Positions 18,606 to 27,969 of a stretch of DNA of 64,000 bases are shown piece after piece. Every line of letters begins with the position of its first letter. The stretch's first letter is position 1. The position numbers and the translations under genes are program-made. The notes beneath the pieces are model-generated. The model worked only from the letters and a program-made list of their open reading frames with translations, made no database searches and had not been told where the DNA came from. This DNA is from Mycobacterium kansasii ATCC 12478 (GTDB lineage Bacteria; Actinomycetota; Actinomycetes; Mycobacteriales; Mycobacteriaceae): NCBI RefSeq assembly GCF_000157895.3, contig NC_022663.1:558001-622000 (forward strand), read 5' to 3'.

Positions 18606-19241
18606 GGGCTTGGCCACCGTAGCGGACCGGCTATTCCACCGGGCATCAACATGCCGGACCTCGCAGGTGTGCACCCATTCCTCGCGGCTACCTGCGGGCT
18701 TCACTTCGCTCCCTCTGCTCCCGTCCGCTCGCGCTCCCGTCCGCGCCGGTCACTCTGCTTCGCCCTCCGTCCGCCGCCACCAACCGCCACTTGCCGCGAC
18801 CGACTGCTTCAGCGCCGAACATCACACGACACCGCAGCGTCCATCGCTCCACGGCTACCTAAGCTGAGCAGCCCCAGCGTCACCGTCACCGCGAAACGGC
18901 ACCTAGCGGGTGACTGACCTGCGATGTGAGAACTTTCTCTACTGGTATCAAGCCAAGGACGTTGAATAGCTTGGGCCGCAGCGTGACGCATTCGCATCGT
19001 GACATGAGCGCCGGCCTCCGCCGCATGAGGAATTTTGTCGCCCATCTGATTAGGATCTTGCAGTCCGGTTGGCGAAGCTTGGTGGAGCGATTCCCAGCAC
19101 ACAGATAAGACGCGCCAATTTTTGAGTGCTGATTTGCGTGAGAATTGTGAGTCTGACGCGGGCCATTCCAAGAGTAGTTAGCCTACTAGATACCTAGATG
19201 TCTCCCAAATTCGGCAGACACCCGGCGATTGTGGACGATGG
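18606..19241. other. Non-coding gap of about 640 bp
   Basis: No convincing gene is visible. The first half is GC-rich with many cgctcc/cgtcc-type direct repeats around 18705-18775. From about 18930 composition shifts to lower GC, which may mark an old junction between the conjugation module and the two-component cargo. The minus-strand kinase gene ends at 19242, so a terminator would be expected here, but no strong hairpin stands out. Confidence 0.4.
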
Positions 19242-20636
19242 TTATAATCGTTTAAATCCGTATTCCATCTTTGTCCCCTCGTACGGCTGTGGACCGGGTA
19301 GTCGGAGCACAAGCCGGGTCCCGCCGAACGGGCTGTCCTCCAGCGAAGCGGTGCCCCCGTGCAGTTCTGCTTGCTGGGCTACCAACGCTAACCCCAGGCC
19401 TGAGCCTGAATGTGACGTTTTTGATCCCCTTGTGAAGCGTTCGAACATCGCGGTGCGCTCTCCCTCCGGTATACCGGTGCCGTTGTCATCTATGACGATC
19501 TCTACCCCGTGACGGGAAGTGATCGCTGACAGCTGCACCTGCGTGGCCTGACCGTGTTTTACGGCATTGGCGACGGCGTTGTCGATCACCAATCGCAGCC
19601 CGGTCGGCAGACCCAGCATCAACACAGCGGGCGAAGGTCGCAACGTCACGTTGAGATCCGGGTAGACCCGCACTGCGTCATGAGCTGCGCGGTCGAGCAG
19701 CTCGGTGATGTCGAGCGGTACATGGTCGTCCGAGGTGCTTAGTTCGCCCTGTGCGAGCCTTTCCAAGGCGGTGAGGGTGGCTTCGATTCTGCTTTGGGTG
19801 CGCATAGTGTCTTCGGTGATCTCCTTGCGTTGCTCGGGTGGGAGATCGAGTGTGTGCAGTACTTCCAGATTGGTGCGCATCGCGGTAAGTGGGGTACGCA
19901 GCTCGTGGGAGGCAACTGCAGCGAAGTCACGGGCGGACTCTAGTGCGGCTTTGGTGCGCTGTTGTTCGGTGCCAATCCGGGCAAGCATGCCTTCGACCGC
20001 TTCAGCGATTTCGACAGCCTCCCACACGCCATCGACCTGAACCTCTTCCGGGCTGGATTGAGCATTGATGGCGCGGGCATGTTGGGCGAGTAGCCGGAAG
20101 GGTTTAATCATAATCGACCACATCCACGACCCGACGAGGAAGGTGCCGACGACGAAGCCGCCGCAGATCAACAGGACCCGCAGGTGAAGTTGCTTGATGG
20201 CTTGGCGGGCTTCTGTGATGGGAGCGCCAATTGCGATGGAGGCCCCGCCCGTGATGAAGGTGTGCACCCGGTACGGGATGCCGTTAACAGTGGCGGTGGT
20301 GTAGCCGTTGCCGAACTCCGGCAAGGTGACATTGCTCGGCTTGGATACCGTTATGCCGCCACTTCGGACGGTGCGTACCATGCCGTCGGGCATCGGCTCA
20401 TCGACGTTGCCCTGATGTGTGCCGCCTAGCGCGCTGACATCGCCCAAAGTGCTTAACGAGTCCAGCTGACGATCCAGCTGGCTGTATTGATTGTTGGTGA
20501 TGCCGACCCATACCCAGGCGCCAAGAAAAATGACGACAGCGACGACTGATAGCGCCGCGACGATAACAATGGTGCGCAAAGAGGCCACTGGCGTCGGCAG
20601 CCGCAGCACCCGCTGAAGGCGGTCGGGAATCGTCAC
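19242..20636 (-). CDS. Sensor histidine kinase, PrrB-like
   Basis: This protein is about 464 aa long, with one membrane segment near residues 20-40, a periplasmic domain and a second segment near 150-175, followed by a HAMP-like region. The H-box is A-S-H-E-L-R-T-P-L-T-A-M-R-T-N, then N-A-V-A-N-A-V-K-H-G (N), D-D-N-G-T-G-I-P (G1) and G-S-G-L-G-L-A (G2). The H-box region is very close to mycobacterial PrrB as I remember it. The GTG start overlaps the regulator's stop (GTGA), so kinase and regulator are coupled. It is carried inside the mobile element and is therefore probably a second copy of the system. Confidence 0.88.
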   Translation of the reverse strand: MTIPDRLQRVLRLPTPVASLRTIVIVAALSVVAVVIFLGAWVWVGITNNQYSQLDRQLDSLSTLGDVSALGGTHQGNVDEPMPDGMVRTVRSGGITVSKPSNVTLPEFGNGYTTATVNGIPYRVHTFITGGASIAIGAPITEARQAIKQLHLRVLLICGGFVVGTFLVGSWMWSIMIKPFRLLAQHARAINAQSSPEEVQVDGVWEAVEIAEAVEGMLARIGTEQQRTKAALESARDFAAVASHELRTPLTAMRTNLEVLHTLDLPPEQRKEITEDTMRTQSRIEATLTALERLAQGELSTSDDHVPLDITELLDRAAHDAVRVYPDLNVTLRPSPAVLMLGLPTGLRLVIDNAVANAVKHGQATQVQLSAITSRHGVEIVIDDNGTGIPEGERTAMFERFTRGSKTSHSGSGLGLALVAQQAELHGGTASLEDSPFGGTRLVLRLPGPQPYEGTKMEYGFKRL

Positions 20637-21337
20637 TGTTGAACCCGCAAGACGAAACCCGCGCTCGGCACGGTATGTAGCAGTCTGGGTCCGCATACCA
20701 GATCGAGCTTGGAACGGACGCTGTCAATAAATGCATCGACGACGCGAGTGTCGGCGGCGAAATGACTATTACCCCACACCAGCTCCAGCAATCGTGCGCG
20801 CGACAGGATTTCGGTCGCATGTTGCGCGAGCACGGCCAGCAGGTCAAACTCACGTCTAGTGAGCTGTATCTCGATACCGTTGATGCTTGCGCGGCGCCTG
20901 CCAGTTTCCACCATGAGGGGACCGACGCTGATCGTCTCAGTCGAGAAATTAGTCACCAACACAGGTGGGCACAAAAGACCCCGCACACGAGTGACCAGCT
21001 CGCTCAATCTGTAAGGTTTGTACATAAAATCATCGGCGCCTTCCGCAAGTCCGGGAACGCGATCGCTGATCGCGCTGCGCCCACTCAGTACACAGACTGG
21101 TATCCGGTTATCCACAGACCGTACGGCGGAGACGACGCTGACGCCCCGCAGCGTCGGCTGATCAATGTCGACCACAACGGCTTGGGGTCGCGCCTCCGCG
21201 AGGACGCCCAGCGCATCAGGGCCGGTCTTCGCGCTTGTCATATCAAAGCCAGACAACCGCAGCCCACGTTCCAAGGAAGTCAATACATCCTCGTCATCGG
21301 CTACTACCAAGAGGCTTGGTGTGGGTTCATCGTCCAT
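20633..21337 (-). CDS. OmpR-family response regulator, PrrA-like
   Basis: This protein is about 234 aa long. The receiver has phosphoacceptor Asp in V-V-V-D-I-D-Q-P and Lys in F-M-Y-K-P-Y. The C-terminal winged helix has L-T-R-R-E-F-D-L-L-A-V-L-A, L-L-E-L-V-W-G and G-F-V-L-R-V-Q-Q. It resembles PrrA throughout, but the N-terminal acidic pair that binds Mg is V-V-A-D-D rather than V-V-D-D-D, so the first aspartate is Ala. Phosphorylation may be altered. I prefer the ATG at 21337 (M-D-D-E-P-T) over the TTG at 21361. The kinase gene follows with a 4-bp overlap. Confidence 0.88.
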   Translation of the reverse strand: MDDEPTPSLLVVADDEDVLTSLERGLRLSGFDMTSAKTGPDALGVLAEARPQAVVVDIDQPTLRGVSVVSAVRSVDNRIPVCVLSGRSAISDRVPGLAEGADDFMYKPYRLSELVTRVRGLLCPPVLVTNFSTETISVGPLMVETGRRRASINGIEIQLTRREFDLLAVLAQHATEILSRARLLELVWGNSHFAADTRVVDAFIDSVRSKLDLVCGPRLLHTVPSAGFVLRVQQ

Positions 21338-21678
21338 GAGGACATTTTGCCCGATCGTCAACCTTTTGAGCGCACATGCTCCTTACAGTTGAGCGATTGG
21401 TTTCTAGGTCCGCAAGGCTGTCGGGACGCCCGGTAATCGCCGCATACGAGCGTAGGTAACCTGGCTGCAGGGTTCATGGTCGGCCGGTAGCGTGCAGCCT
21501 CGTGGCTTGCTGTGCCTACTCCGCGTCTTACCGCGTCCTTGGCAGACAAAATTTGACCAGTGGTCGCAGTCACCCGCTCGGCATTTCACTGTACCGACGC
21601 ACAGCTATGAAGTAGCAAGGGGTCAAGTCCAGGGACGTGGTGTACGACGTCGATCGTGTGATTCTTCGATTTTGTGAT

Positions 21679-21897
21679 TTAGGCGGTCAGTGCTGTGGGG
21701 GTGTTCTCCTGTTCTGTCGGTGTGGTGGTGGTCGGGCGGGATTTGCTGAGGACGTCGAGGCCGAGGTAGCGGCGTGATTCGGCCCATTCATCGTGTTGTT
21801 CGGCCAGCACGGCGCCGACTAGGCGGATCAGGGCGTCACGGTCGGGGAAGATGCCGACAACGTCGGTGCGACGCCGAATTTCCTTGTTGAGCCGCTC
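21679..21897 (-). pseudogene. IS256-family transposase, C-terminal fragment
   Basis: The fragment begins at the E-R-L-N-K-E-I-R-R-R-T-D-V-V motif and runs to the normal stop, including G-I-F-P-D-R-D-A. In the IS256/Mutator group this motif carries the third catalytic acid. The N-terminal part of the same gene lies at 25038-26052, so the transposase is inactivated. Its last residues are Thr-rich. Confidence 0.85.
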
Positions 21898-21944
21898 TTT
21901 TATCCGGCCCTCAGGGTGGAGGTCAACCCGGTGTGGGTTCGGCT

Positions 21945-23888
21945 TCAACGATCGAGGCGTTGGAGATGGTCGGTGAGGGCATGGGCTACGCGGTCGTGGC
22001 GGGCTGCTTCGTCGGTCCAGCCGCGGTTCTCCGCGTCGGATTTGAGGGCTTGGACGTCGGCGAGTTGGTTAGTGAGGGCGCCGCGGAATTCGGGCGCGGT
22101 GATGTAGTTGTCGCAGGTTTCGCAGATGTTGGCATATGGGCAGGCGCCGGCGGTTGGGTGGCGCGCGCAGTAGCCGTGCCCGACACGGGTTTTCAGCATC
22201 TCACTGTGTAGCCAGCTGACCTTGTCGGGCAAGATGGGTCGACCGACCGGGGTGAGAGTGAACTGGCGACGCATCTTGCCCATGGCGTCGTCGTAGGCGG
22301 CGCGCAGGGTTGGCGAGGCAAGGGTGGCGTAGCGGATCGTCATCTGCGGTGTGACATGTCCGAGCAGCGCCATCAACGCTTGCATACTCATTCCGGCGTT
22401 GGCGAGTTCGGTGGCCCAGGTATGACGCAGCTGATGAGGCGTGACGACGAGGATGCCGCCGTCGGGTCCGCGTAGCCCTGAGGATTGGGCCGCGGCCAGC
22501 AGCCCGTTGCGCAGTCGGGTGTAGCCCAGGCGGCGGCCGTACTGGGTGAACAGGAAGTCGGTGAGCACGCCGGTGCGTGGATGGGCCAGTGGCCGGTGTG
22601 CGTCACGGTGGGTGACCCATTCGTCGAGCGCAGCGGTAGTGGCCGCCGATAGCGGCACCATGCGTTCGGTAGCCAGCTTGCCCAGCGGTACCTTTAGCCA
22701 GGTGCCAGCCGCCCCGTAGTCGATGATGCTGCCCAGTTCCAGGTCGAGCAGCTCACCCACCCGCAGCCCCGCTCCGCGCAGCACGGTCAGCCCGATACGA
22801 GCGAATGAATCATCTAGACGGGCAACAGCATTCATCACCGCCGCATCGATGTCAGGGGCCAGTGCCCGCGGCAGCGGCTGGTCAAGCTTGGGAACGTCGG
22901 CGGCGAAGACCAGTCGCCGCGGCGGTGCTTCTTCCCAGCCCCAGGCGGTGATGTCATCGAGCAGGTTGCGCAGGCTTAGCACCGCCGACTGGGCAACCGC
23001 AGCCGAGACGGTGCGCCCGGCGCCGGCGGCGGCACGTTGCCCGCGCCAGCCGCGGGTGCGGTTCCAGGTCAGATAGTCCTCGATGCAGGCGCGGTCGAGC
23101 TCGCGCAGGCTGGTCAGCTTCGAGTGGTGGGCGGTGAGGTATTCGACGAACGGCAGCAGGTCATTGATCAGCGATTCCACCGATTTGGGCCGCAACACCG
23201 CGGCTCGGACCCGGATATAGCGCAGCAGGGTGTCGAGGATCGGGGCAGCCATAGCCACGTCGGTGAAACGTTGCTCGAGGCTGCGTGCCCACGGTCGTCG
23301 TCGCGGAGCGGCGTCGAGGACCCGGACCTCGTAGAGCAGCTGGCGCAAGCTGGCCAACCGCGCCCGGTAGGCGCGCCGTGACGATCGCGGGATTGAACTC
23401 GCCGACAACGCACTGTCGAATTCATCGATCGCCTGCTCGGTGAGGTCAGCGACCAGCCCACCATGGCAAGCCACCAGCACCGCCAAGCACTCGCCGAGCA
23501 CAGTTTCAATCCAGGAACTGCTCCAGCCCAACCGGTTTCCCGCTTCACGCATCGCGGAGAACCCGGCCGAATCACGCATCTCCACCGCGGCACCGAGCCC
23601 GGTCAGCTGCTTAATGACGGCCAGCTCAACATCCAGCCGCAACCGGCCGGCACCGATCGCATAGCACAGCAGGGGCCATGCCCCACTCGACCGAAGCTCG
23701 CCAGCCCGCTCAACCGCCGGCAGAGCCATCCACGCCGCCAGATCCGGGTGACGAGCAAGAAATTCCCGTGCGGTTCGGATCCGGTCCCGAATCGCCCGAT
23801 CACTCAAGCGCAGGCGAGCGACGTGGTCGAGGTAGTCACTCAACAAAGTGCCGGCGTCAATGGAGTCCTGAACCGTAGCGACGGTCAT
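21945..23888 (-). CDS. TnpB-like tyrosine recombinase
   Basis: This 647-aa protein has an N-terminal helical domain. Its C-terminal catalytic domain shows R-G-A-G-L-R-V-G-E-L-L (Arg I), T-P-H-Q-L-R-H-T-W-A-T (His/Arg), L-L-G-H-V-T (His) and I-R-Y-A (Tyr). After the catalytic Tyr comes a Cys cluster (G-Y-C-A-R-H, A-C-P-Y-A-N-I-C-E-T-C), a probable zinc knuckle typical of TnpB proteins. The start overlaps the tnpA-like stop by 4 bp (ATGA). It should act with TnpA in cut-and-integrate transposition. Confidence 0.88.
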   Translation of the reverse strand: MTVATVQDSIDAGTLLSDYLDHVARLRLSDRAIRDRIRTAREFLARHPDLAAWMALPAVERAGELRSSGAWPLLCYAIGAGRLRLDVELAVIKQLTGLGAAVEMRDSAGFSAMREAGNRLGWSSSWIETVLGECLAVLVACHGGLVADLTEQAIDEFDSALSASSIPRSSRRAYRARLASLRQLLYEVRVLDAAPRRRPWARSLEQRFTDVAMAAPILDTLLRYIRVRAAVLRPKSVESLINDLLPFVEYLTAHHSKLTSLRELDRACIEDYLTWNRTRGWRGQRAAAGAGRTVSAAVAQSAVLSLRNLLDDITAWGWEEAPPRRLVFAADVPKLDQPLPRALAPDIDAAVMNAVARLDDSFARIGLTVLRGAGLRVGELLDLELGSIIDYGAAGTWLKVPLGKLATERMVPLSAATTAALDEWVTHRDAHRPLAHPRTGVLTDFLFTQYGRRLGYTRLRNGLLAAAQSSGLRGPDGGILVVTPHQLRHTWATELANAGMSMQALMALLGHVTPQMTIRYATLASPTLRAAYDDAMGKMRRQFTLTPVGRPILPDKVSWLHSEMLKTRVGHGYCARHPTAGACPYANICETCDNYITAPEFRGALTNQLADVQALKSDAENRGWTDEAARHDRVAHALTDHLQRLDR

Positions 23889-24925
23889 CGCCGTGCTCCG
23901 GCCAAGGAGGCGCGGGCGGCACCATATTCGGCGGCGAGCTGCTCCAGTGACAGGTGCACGTAGCGGGCCGTGGTCTCCGGTGAGGCGTGTCCCATCAACG
24001 CCCGTAATGCAAGCAGATCAATTCCCGCAGAAGCCAATTCGGTACCATAGGTATGGCGCAGCCGATGCGGACGCACCCGGATGGACCCGGAGAGTTCACG
24101 GTGACGGCGAAACAAGCTGCGCAGCCCTGCCTCACTAACCGGCGCCCCCGTCGTCGGACCGCGCAGCACCACGAAGCACTGCGGTGTCGACAGCCCAGCC
24201 GGGCGCTCCAACCGCAGATAGGCAGCAACCTCAGTGAAGAATGCCGCATCGACCGGCACGTAGCGTTCCTTGCCGCCCTTGCCGATCACCCGCAGCCGCC
24301 GCCGCCCCATGTCCACATCGGCCAGCAGCAGACCGCGCGCTTCCGCCGACCGCAACCCGCCCAGCAGCATCGCCAGCACCATGGCCCGATCCCGATGTGA
24401 CCCCAGCGTTGCGACAAATGCATCGATGTCGCTGGCCGGCAACGATTCCGGAAGCAGCTGCGGTTGGCGCACCAACCTGCCGCCAGGACGGGCACGCCCA
24501 GGACCCAGATGACCTAGCAGGCCGCGCTCCGAGCGGCGCAGCCCTTGCCCACGCCGCGGCGACGGGACCGGGTTGTTCCCACGGCGACCGGTCATCGCCA
24601 GGTACTCGAACAAGGCGCGTACCGCCGCCACCCGACGGTTCACCGTCGAGGCTGCAGCTGAGCCCGGCTGGGGCCGACCGGTGCGGCGTACCCCTTGCCA
24701 ATCGATCCAGTCGAATACCAGTGGAGCCTGCACTTCGGACAGCGTCACATCGCGCTCAGTGAGGAACCGCGCCAGATTCGCCACGTCGAAGGCATACGCC
24801 CGAACCGTCGCCGCGCTAAATCCCCGTCCGGCCAAATGCGTGAGAAACGCATTGGCCGAATCCAACCCCTCCCAATCCCCACCGAGCCGATACCCCTCAT
24901 CGACGCGCTGCACCCGCACCGTCAT
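23885..24925 (-). CDS. TnpA-like tyrosine recombinase
   Basis: This 346-aa recombinase has an N-terminal SAM-like core-binding domain. Its catalytic domain has G-G-L-R-S-A-E-A-R-G (Arg), G-K-G-G-K-E-R-Y-V-P (Lys), R-P-H-R-L-R-H-T-Y-G-T (His/Arg), L-M-G-H-A-S (His) and T-A-R-Y-V-H (Tyr), so all catalytic residues are present. The ATG at 24925 follows aggagg by 7 nt, which decides this start over an upstream one. It precedes the TnpB-like gene with a 4-bp overlap. Confidence 0.88.
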   Translation of the reverse strand: MTVRVQRVDEGYRLGGDWEGLDSANAFLTHLAGRGFSAATVRAYAFDVANLARFLTERDVTLSEVQAPLVFDWIDWQGVRRTGRPQPGSAAASTVNRRVAAVRALFEYLAMTGRRGNNPVPSPRRGQGLRRSERGLLGHLGPGRARPGGRLVRQPQLLPESLPASDIDAFVATLGSHRDRAMVLAMLLGGLRSAEARGLLLADVDMGRRRLRVIGKGGKERYVPVDAAFFTEVAAYLRLERPAGLSTPQCFVVLRGPTTGAPVSEAGLRSLFRRHRELSGSIRVRPHRLRHTYGTELASAGIDLLALRALMGHASPETTARYVHLSLEQLAAEYGAARASLAGARR

Positions 24926-25037
24926 CACTCGACCTCCTGATCTCGGGGCCGCCCTCAGCATCTACCCGGCTCTGGGAACGGTCCCGGATCTCACGCCGCA
25001 GTCAGATTCGTGTCTCCTGAGGGCCGGTTAACGGATA

Positions 25038-26052
25038 GGGGGTTGTTGGACCAGATTTGGCGCCAGATCTGCTTGGGAAAAGCAGTGAACGCCAGCAAGT
25101 CCGATCGGGCGGCTTCGAGGTGATCGGCGACCTTGGGCAGCTTGTCGGCCAGGGCGTCGATGATCCGATCATATTGCGCAGCAACGGATGTGGCGTCGGG
25201 CTGATCGAACACCGAATGCAGCAGCGTCTTGACCCAGGGCCAGGAGCTCTTGGGGGTAATGGCCATCAAGTTGGTGGCGTAGTGGGTGCGACACCGCTGC
25301 CAGGATGCTCCGGGCAGGGTTGCCCCGATCGCGGAAAGCAACCCAGCATGGGCGTCACTGGTGACCAATGCCACCCCCGATAGGCCGCGGGCGGTCAACG
25401 AGCGCAGAAACGTCAACCAGCCGGCGCCGTCTTCGGCGGTGCTGACATCGATGCCTAAAATTTCGCGGTAACCCTCGGCGTTGACCCCCACCGCGATCAG
25501 CGCGTGCACGTTGACCACGCGGCCGGCCTCACGGACTTTAAGCACCAGGGCATCGGCGGCCATGAACGTGTACGGGCCAGCATCGAGGGGACGAGTCCGG
25601 AAGGCTTCCACGGCGGTGTCGAGCTCTTTGGCCATCACCGACACCTGCGACTTCGACAGGCCGGTGATCCCGAGAGTTTCGACGAGTTTGTCCATCCGCC
25701 GCGTGGACACCCCGAGCAGATAGCAGGTCGCCACCACGGTAGTCAGGGCCCGTTCGGCGCGTTTGCGGCGTTCCAGCAGCCAGTCCGGGAAGTAGGAGCC
25801 CTGGCGCAGCTTGGGGATCGCCAAATCCAAACTTCCTGCCCGGGTATCGAATTGGCGATGCCGGTAGCCGTTGCGGGAGTTGGTGCGCTCACTACTGCGT
25901 TGGCCATAGCCTGCGCCGCACAGCGCGTCGGCCTCGGCGCCCATCAGCGTGTGGATGAACGTGGCCAGCAGTTCGCGCAGCACATCAGGATGGGTGGTGG
26001 TGAGTCGTTCGGCCAGCACTGCAGGCAGGTCGATATCGTGGGCAGCGGTCAT
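25038..26052 (-). pseudogene. IS256-family transposase, N-terminal fragment
   Basis: About 338 residues run from M-T-A-A-H-D-I-D-L-P-A-V-L to I-W-S-N-N-P, where the Tn554-like element interrupts the codons that would continue into E-R-L-N-K-E. Recognisable family blocks include R-N-G-Y-R-H-R, D-T-R-A-G-S-L-D-L-A-I-P-K-L-R and V-T-S-D-A-H-A-G-L. After the junction the frame reads into foreign DNA and stops at 24991. I use the ATG at 26052 as start by comparison with the family. Confidence 0.88.
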
Positions 26053-26282
26053 CGCGTCGATTCCTTTGCTTGAGTGACTTTGGACGGTCTCTCGAAGAAT
26101 CACGCGATGACCCTCATCTACCCGGCTACGACACGCCGGTCCTCAACTCACGGCCCGACTCGTACACCACCTTGGTGGACGCAACCTAGCAAGGACACTG
26201 AGATGGCGCGCCGACCCACCTATAGGCTGCCCTGTACGCTAGGCCACCCGTTTGAGCCACCACGGGCGGCGAAGGGAGGTCA

Positions 26283-27662
26283 GTGGGCGAGGTAGGTGAA
26301 CGAGCAGTCGTTTGCGGGGCCGGTATGGCGGGGTTGCTCGCCGCTCGCGTGCTATCTGAGTACTACGCCAGAGTGACGCTTGTCGAACGAGACAAGTTGC
26401 AGGCAGGTCCCGTCCAACGTGACGGAGTGCCTCAAGGAAGGCATTTCCACACGCTCTTAAGTGCTGGTTCTCAAGCACTCGGTGCTTTGCTCCCCGGATT
26501 GCTTGACGAGCTTGTTGCTGCTGGCGCGACTGTCTGCGACGAGGGCGACTTTTCACGTGTGTCCATACGGATCGGGGGGCATGAGCTCAATCGGTCTGGT
26601 AAATTTGCCGACCCTGCCTCGGTTGTCATTTACCTTGCCAGCCGCCCGTTCCTGGAATCCCACCTCCGACGCAGGATTCGCGCCATCAGTAACATTGAGG
26701 TCGTTGATGGCCATGACGCCGTTCAGCCAATTGTAGGTCAAACGAACCGCATCATCGGCACGCGAATTGCTAACCGCGACACCGGCGTTCAAAGAGTTCT
26801 TTCGGCCGACCTGGTGGTTGACGCGATGGGCCGCGGCGCACGTACACCAGCATTTCTCGATGGCTTGGGTTGTCAGCGGCCGCCCGAGCAGCGCTCCATT
26901 ATGCAGGGGAGCTCCTCGAGTCAGTTCCTTTGCATTCCGCCCGACCTAGTTGGCGAGAAAATGACCATGGTTTTCCCAAGACCAGAGCAGCCGACCGGCG
27001 GGGGGCTCCTGGCCTACGAAAACGGCACATGGATATTGACCATTGGCAGGCTGGCAGGACGTGAACCACCCACTAACCTAGCCGGCTTGATCGAATGCGC
27101 TGAACAATTTGCGCCCCGCCCGTTGGTAGAAGCATTGAAGGCCGCAGAACCACTCAGCGAAGTGTCGGTCTACCGCTACCGGGGAAGTGTCTGGCGACGC
27201 TACGACAAGATGCGCCGGTTGCCGAACGGGCTCCTAGTGACAGGGGACGCGCTATGCAGCTTCAACCCCATCTATGGACAGGGTATGACTATGGCCGCGC
27301 TTGAAGCGGTTACGCTTCGCGATTGTCTATCCCACCCAAATGGTGACCTAGGCCGCCAGTTCTTCCGTGCAATGGCACAGCAGATAAGGCCAATTTGGGC
27401 GACCAACCAAATTAATGACCTCTACATGTCCGAGCCAGGCGGTGGGCGATCGACGCTGATGCGAGTATGGAACTGGAGCAACGATAAGGTGCTGACTGCG
27501 GCTGAGCGCGACCCCATCCTCACCGAAAGACTATTTCGCGCGACGAATCTCATCGACCCACCGACCCGCCTTCTCGACCCCTTCTTAATGAGCCGCGTCT
27601 GCTTAAATCTGTGGCGGCAAAGACAGTCACAACGAGCGACTTACGCCATCAATCACCGCTAG
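26283..27662 (+). CDS. FAD-dependent monooxygenase/oxidoreductase
   Basis: This 459-aa protein has an N-terminal Rossmann motif C-G-A-G-M-A-G-L-L-A-A-R and E-R-D at the end of strand 2. D-A-M-G-R-G-A-R follows in the middle and G-D-A-L-C-S-F-N-P-I-Y-G-Q-G-M closes the FAD site. These fit the PHBH/halogenase/geranylgeranyl-reductase superfamily, but the substrate cannot be told. The GTG start has a strong gaaggg-agg Shine-Dalgarno 5 nt away. It is the first gene right of the IS256 element and opens a lower-GC block of oxidative genes, probably acquired from another source. Confidence 0.85.
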   Translation: MGEVGERAVVCGAGMAGLLAARVLSEYYARVTLVERDKLQAGPVQRDGVPQGRHFHTLLSAGSQALGALLPGLLDELVAAGATVCDEGDFSRVSIRIGGHELNRSGKFADPASVVIYLASRPFLESHLRRRIRAISNIEVVDGHDAVQPIVGQTNRIIGTRIANRDTGVQRVLSADLVVDAMGRGARTPAFLDGLGCQRPPEQRSIMQGSSSSQFLCIPPDLVGEKMTMVFPRPEQPTGGGLLAYENGTWILTIGRLAGREPPTNLAGLIECAEQFAPRPLVEALKAAEPLSEVSVYRYRGSVWRRYDKMRRLPNGLLVTGDALCSFNPIYGQGMTMAALEAVTLRDCLSHPNGDLGRQFFRAMAQQIRPIWATNQINDLYMSEPGGGRSTLMRVWNWSNDKVLTAAERDPILTERLFRATNLIDPPTRLLDPFLMSRVCLNLWRQRQSQRATYAINHR

Positions 27663-27969
27663 GACGCCACCATCTCCAGGTCCCAGGCCCCTTTTTTCAC
27701 CCGGCCGGATGCTTTAATCCCTTCGGCCGCCCCCCGCGCCGGGCGACCTGCCTACTCGGATGCCTCAAGCTCTCCGTTTGCTGAAGTGCTGCTGCAACAG
27801 CACAAGTACGAACAGGCCGTCTCGATCTGGGCTCGCCTCGTCATTTGTTACCCGGAGACGCCGCAGGCAGTGCAGGCGAATTGCCCCGCAGCTTCCATCT
27901 TGATCGGATGCGACATCCCGCGTCGAAAGCCCAAGAGCACAGCGAAGAATTTGCGGGCAGCGGCTGCAC
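27663..27969. other. Convergent gap of about 300 bp
   Basis: This gap lies between the 3' ends of the FAD enzyme and the methyltransferase-like gene. It contains a C-rich, T-run stretch (ccccttttttcaccc, near 27689) and ggccggatgc, but no strong hairpin. A short open frame at 27786-28052 has no family signal and overlaps the next gene antisense. I see no gene here. Confidence 0.4.

Larger units (their letters stand above)
21898..25037 (-). mobile_element. Tn554-like element encoding two tyrosine recombinases
   Basis: About 3.14 kb sits exactly inside the IS256 transposase codons. Both ends contain tatccg followed by ccggccctcagg in inverted orientation (21901-21915 and 25016-25037), an imperfect terminal inverted repeat. 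The two recombinases match the sizes and order of TnpA (about 360 aa) and TnpB (about 630 aa) of Tn554. No TnpC or passenger gene is present. No obvious target duplication is seen, as expected for this class. Confidence 0.75.
21621..26186 (-). mobile_element. IS256-family element, interrupted by a Tn554-like element
   Basis: The outer ends carry an imperfect inverted repeat of about 26 bp (shared blocks gtcca and ggtgtacg). They are flanked by an 8-bp direct repeat tagcaagg at 21613-21620 and 26187-26194, matching the 8-9 bp duplications of this family. The transposase is split in two by about 3.1 kb of foreign DNA at 21898-25037. Confidence 0.75.

Noticed and set aside
24241..24762. Plus-strand frame of 173 aa over the TnpA-like gene
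   Set aside because: It is antisense to a recombinase with complete catalytic motifs and has shadow-like Pro/Arg/Ala composition.
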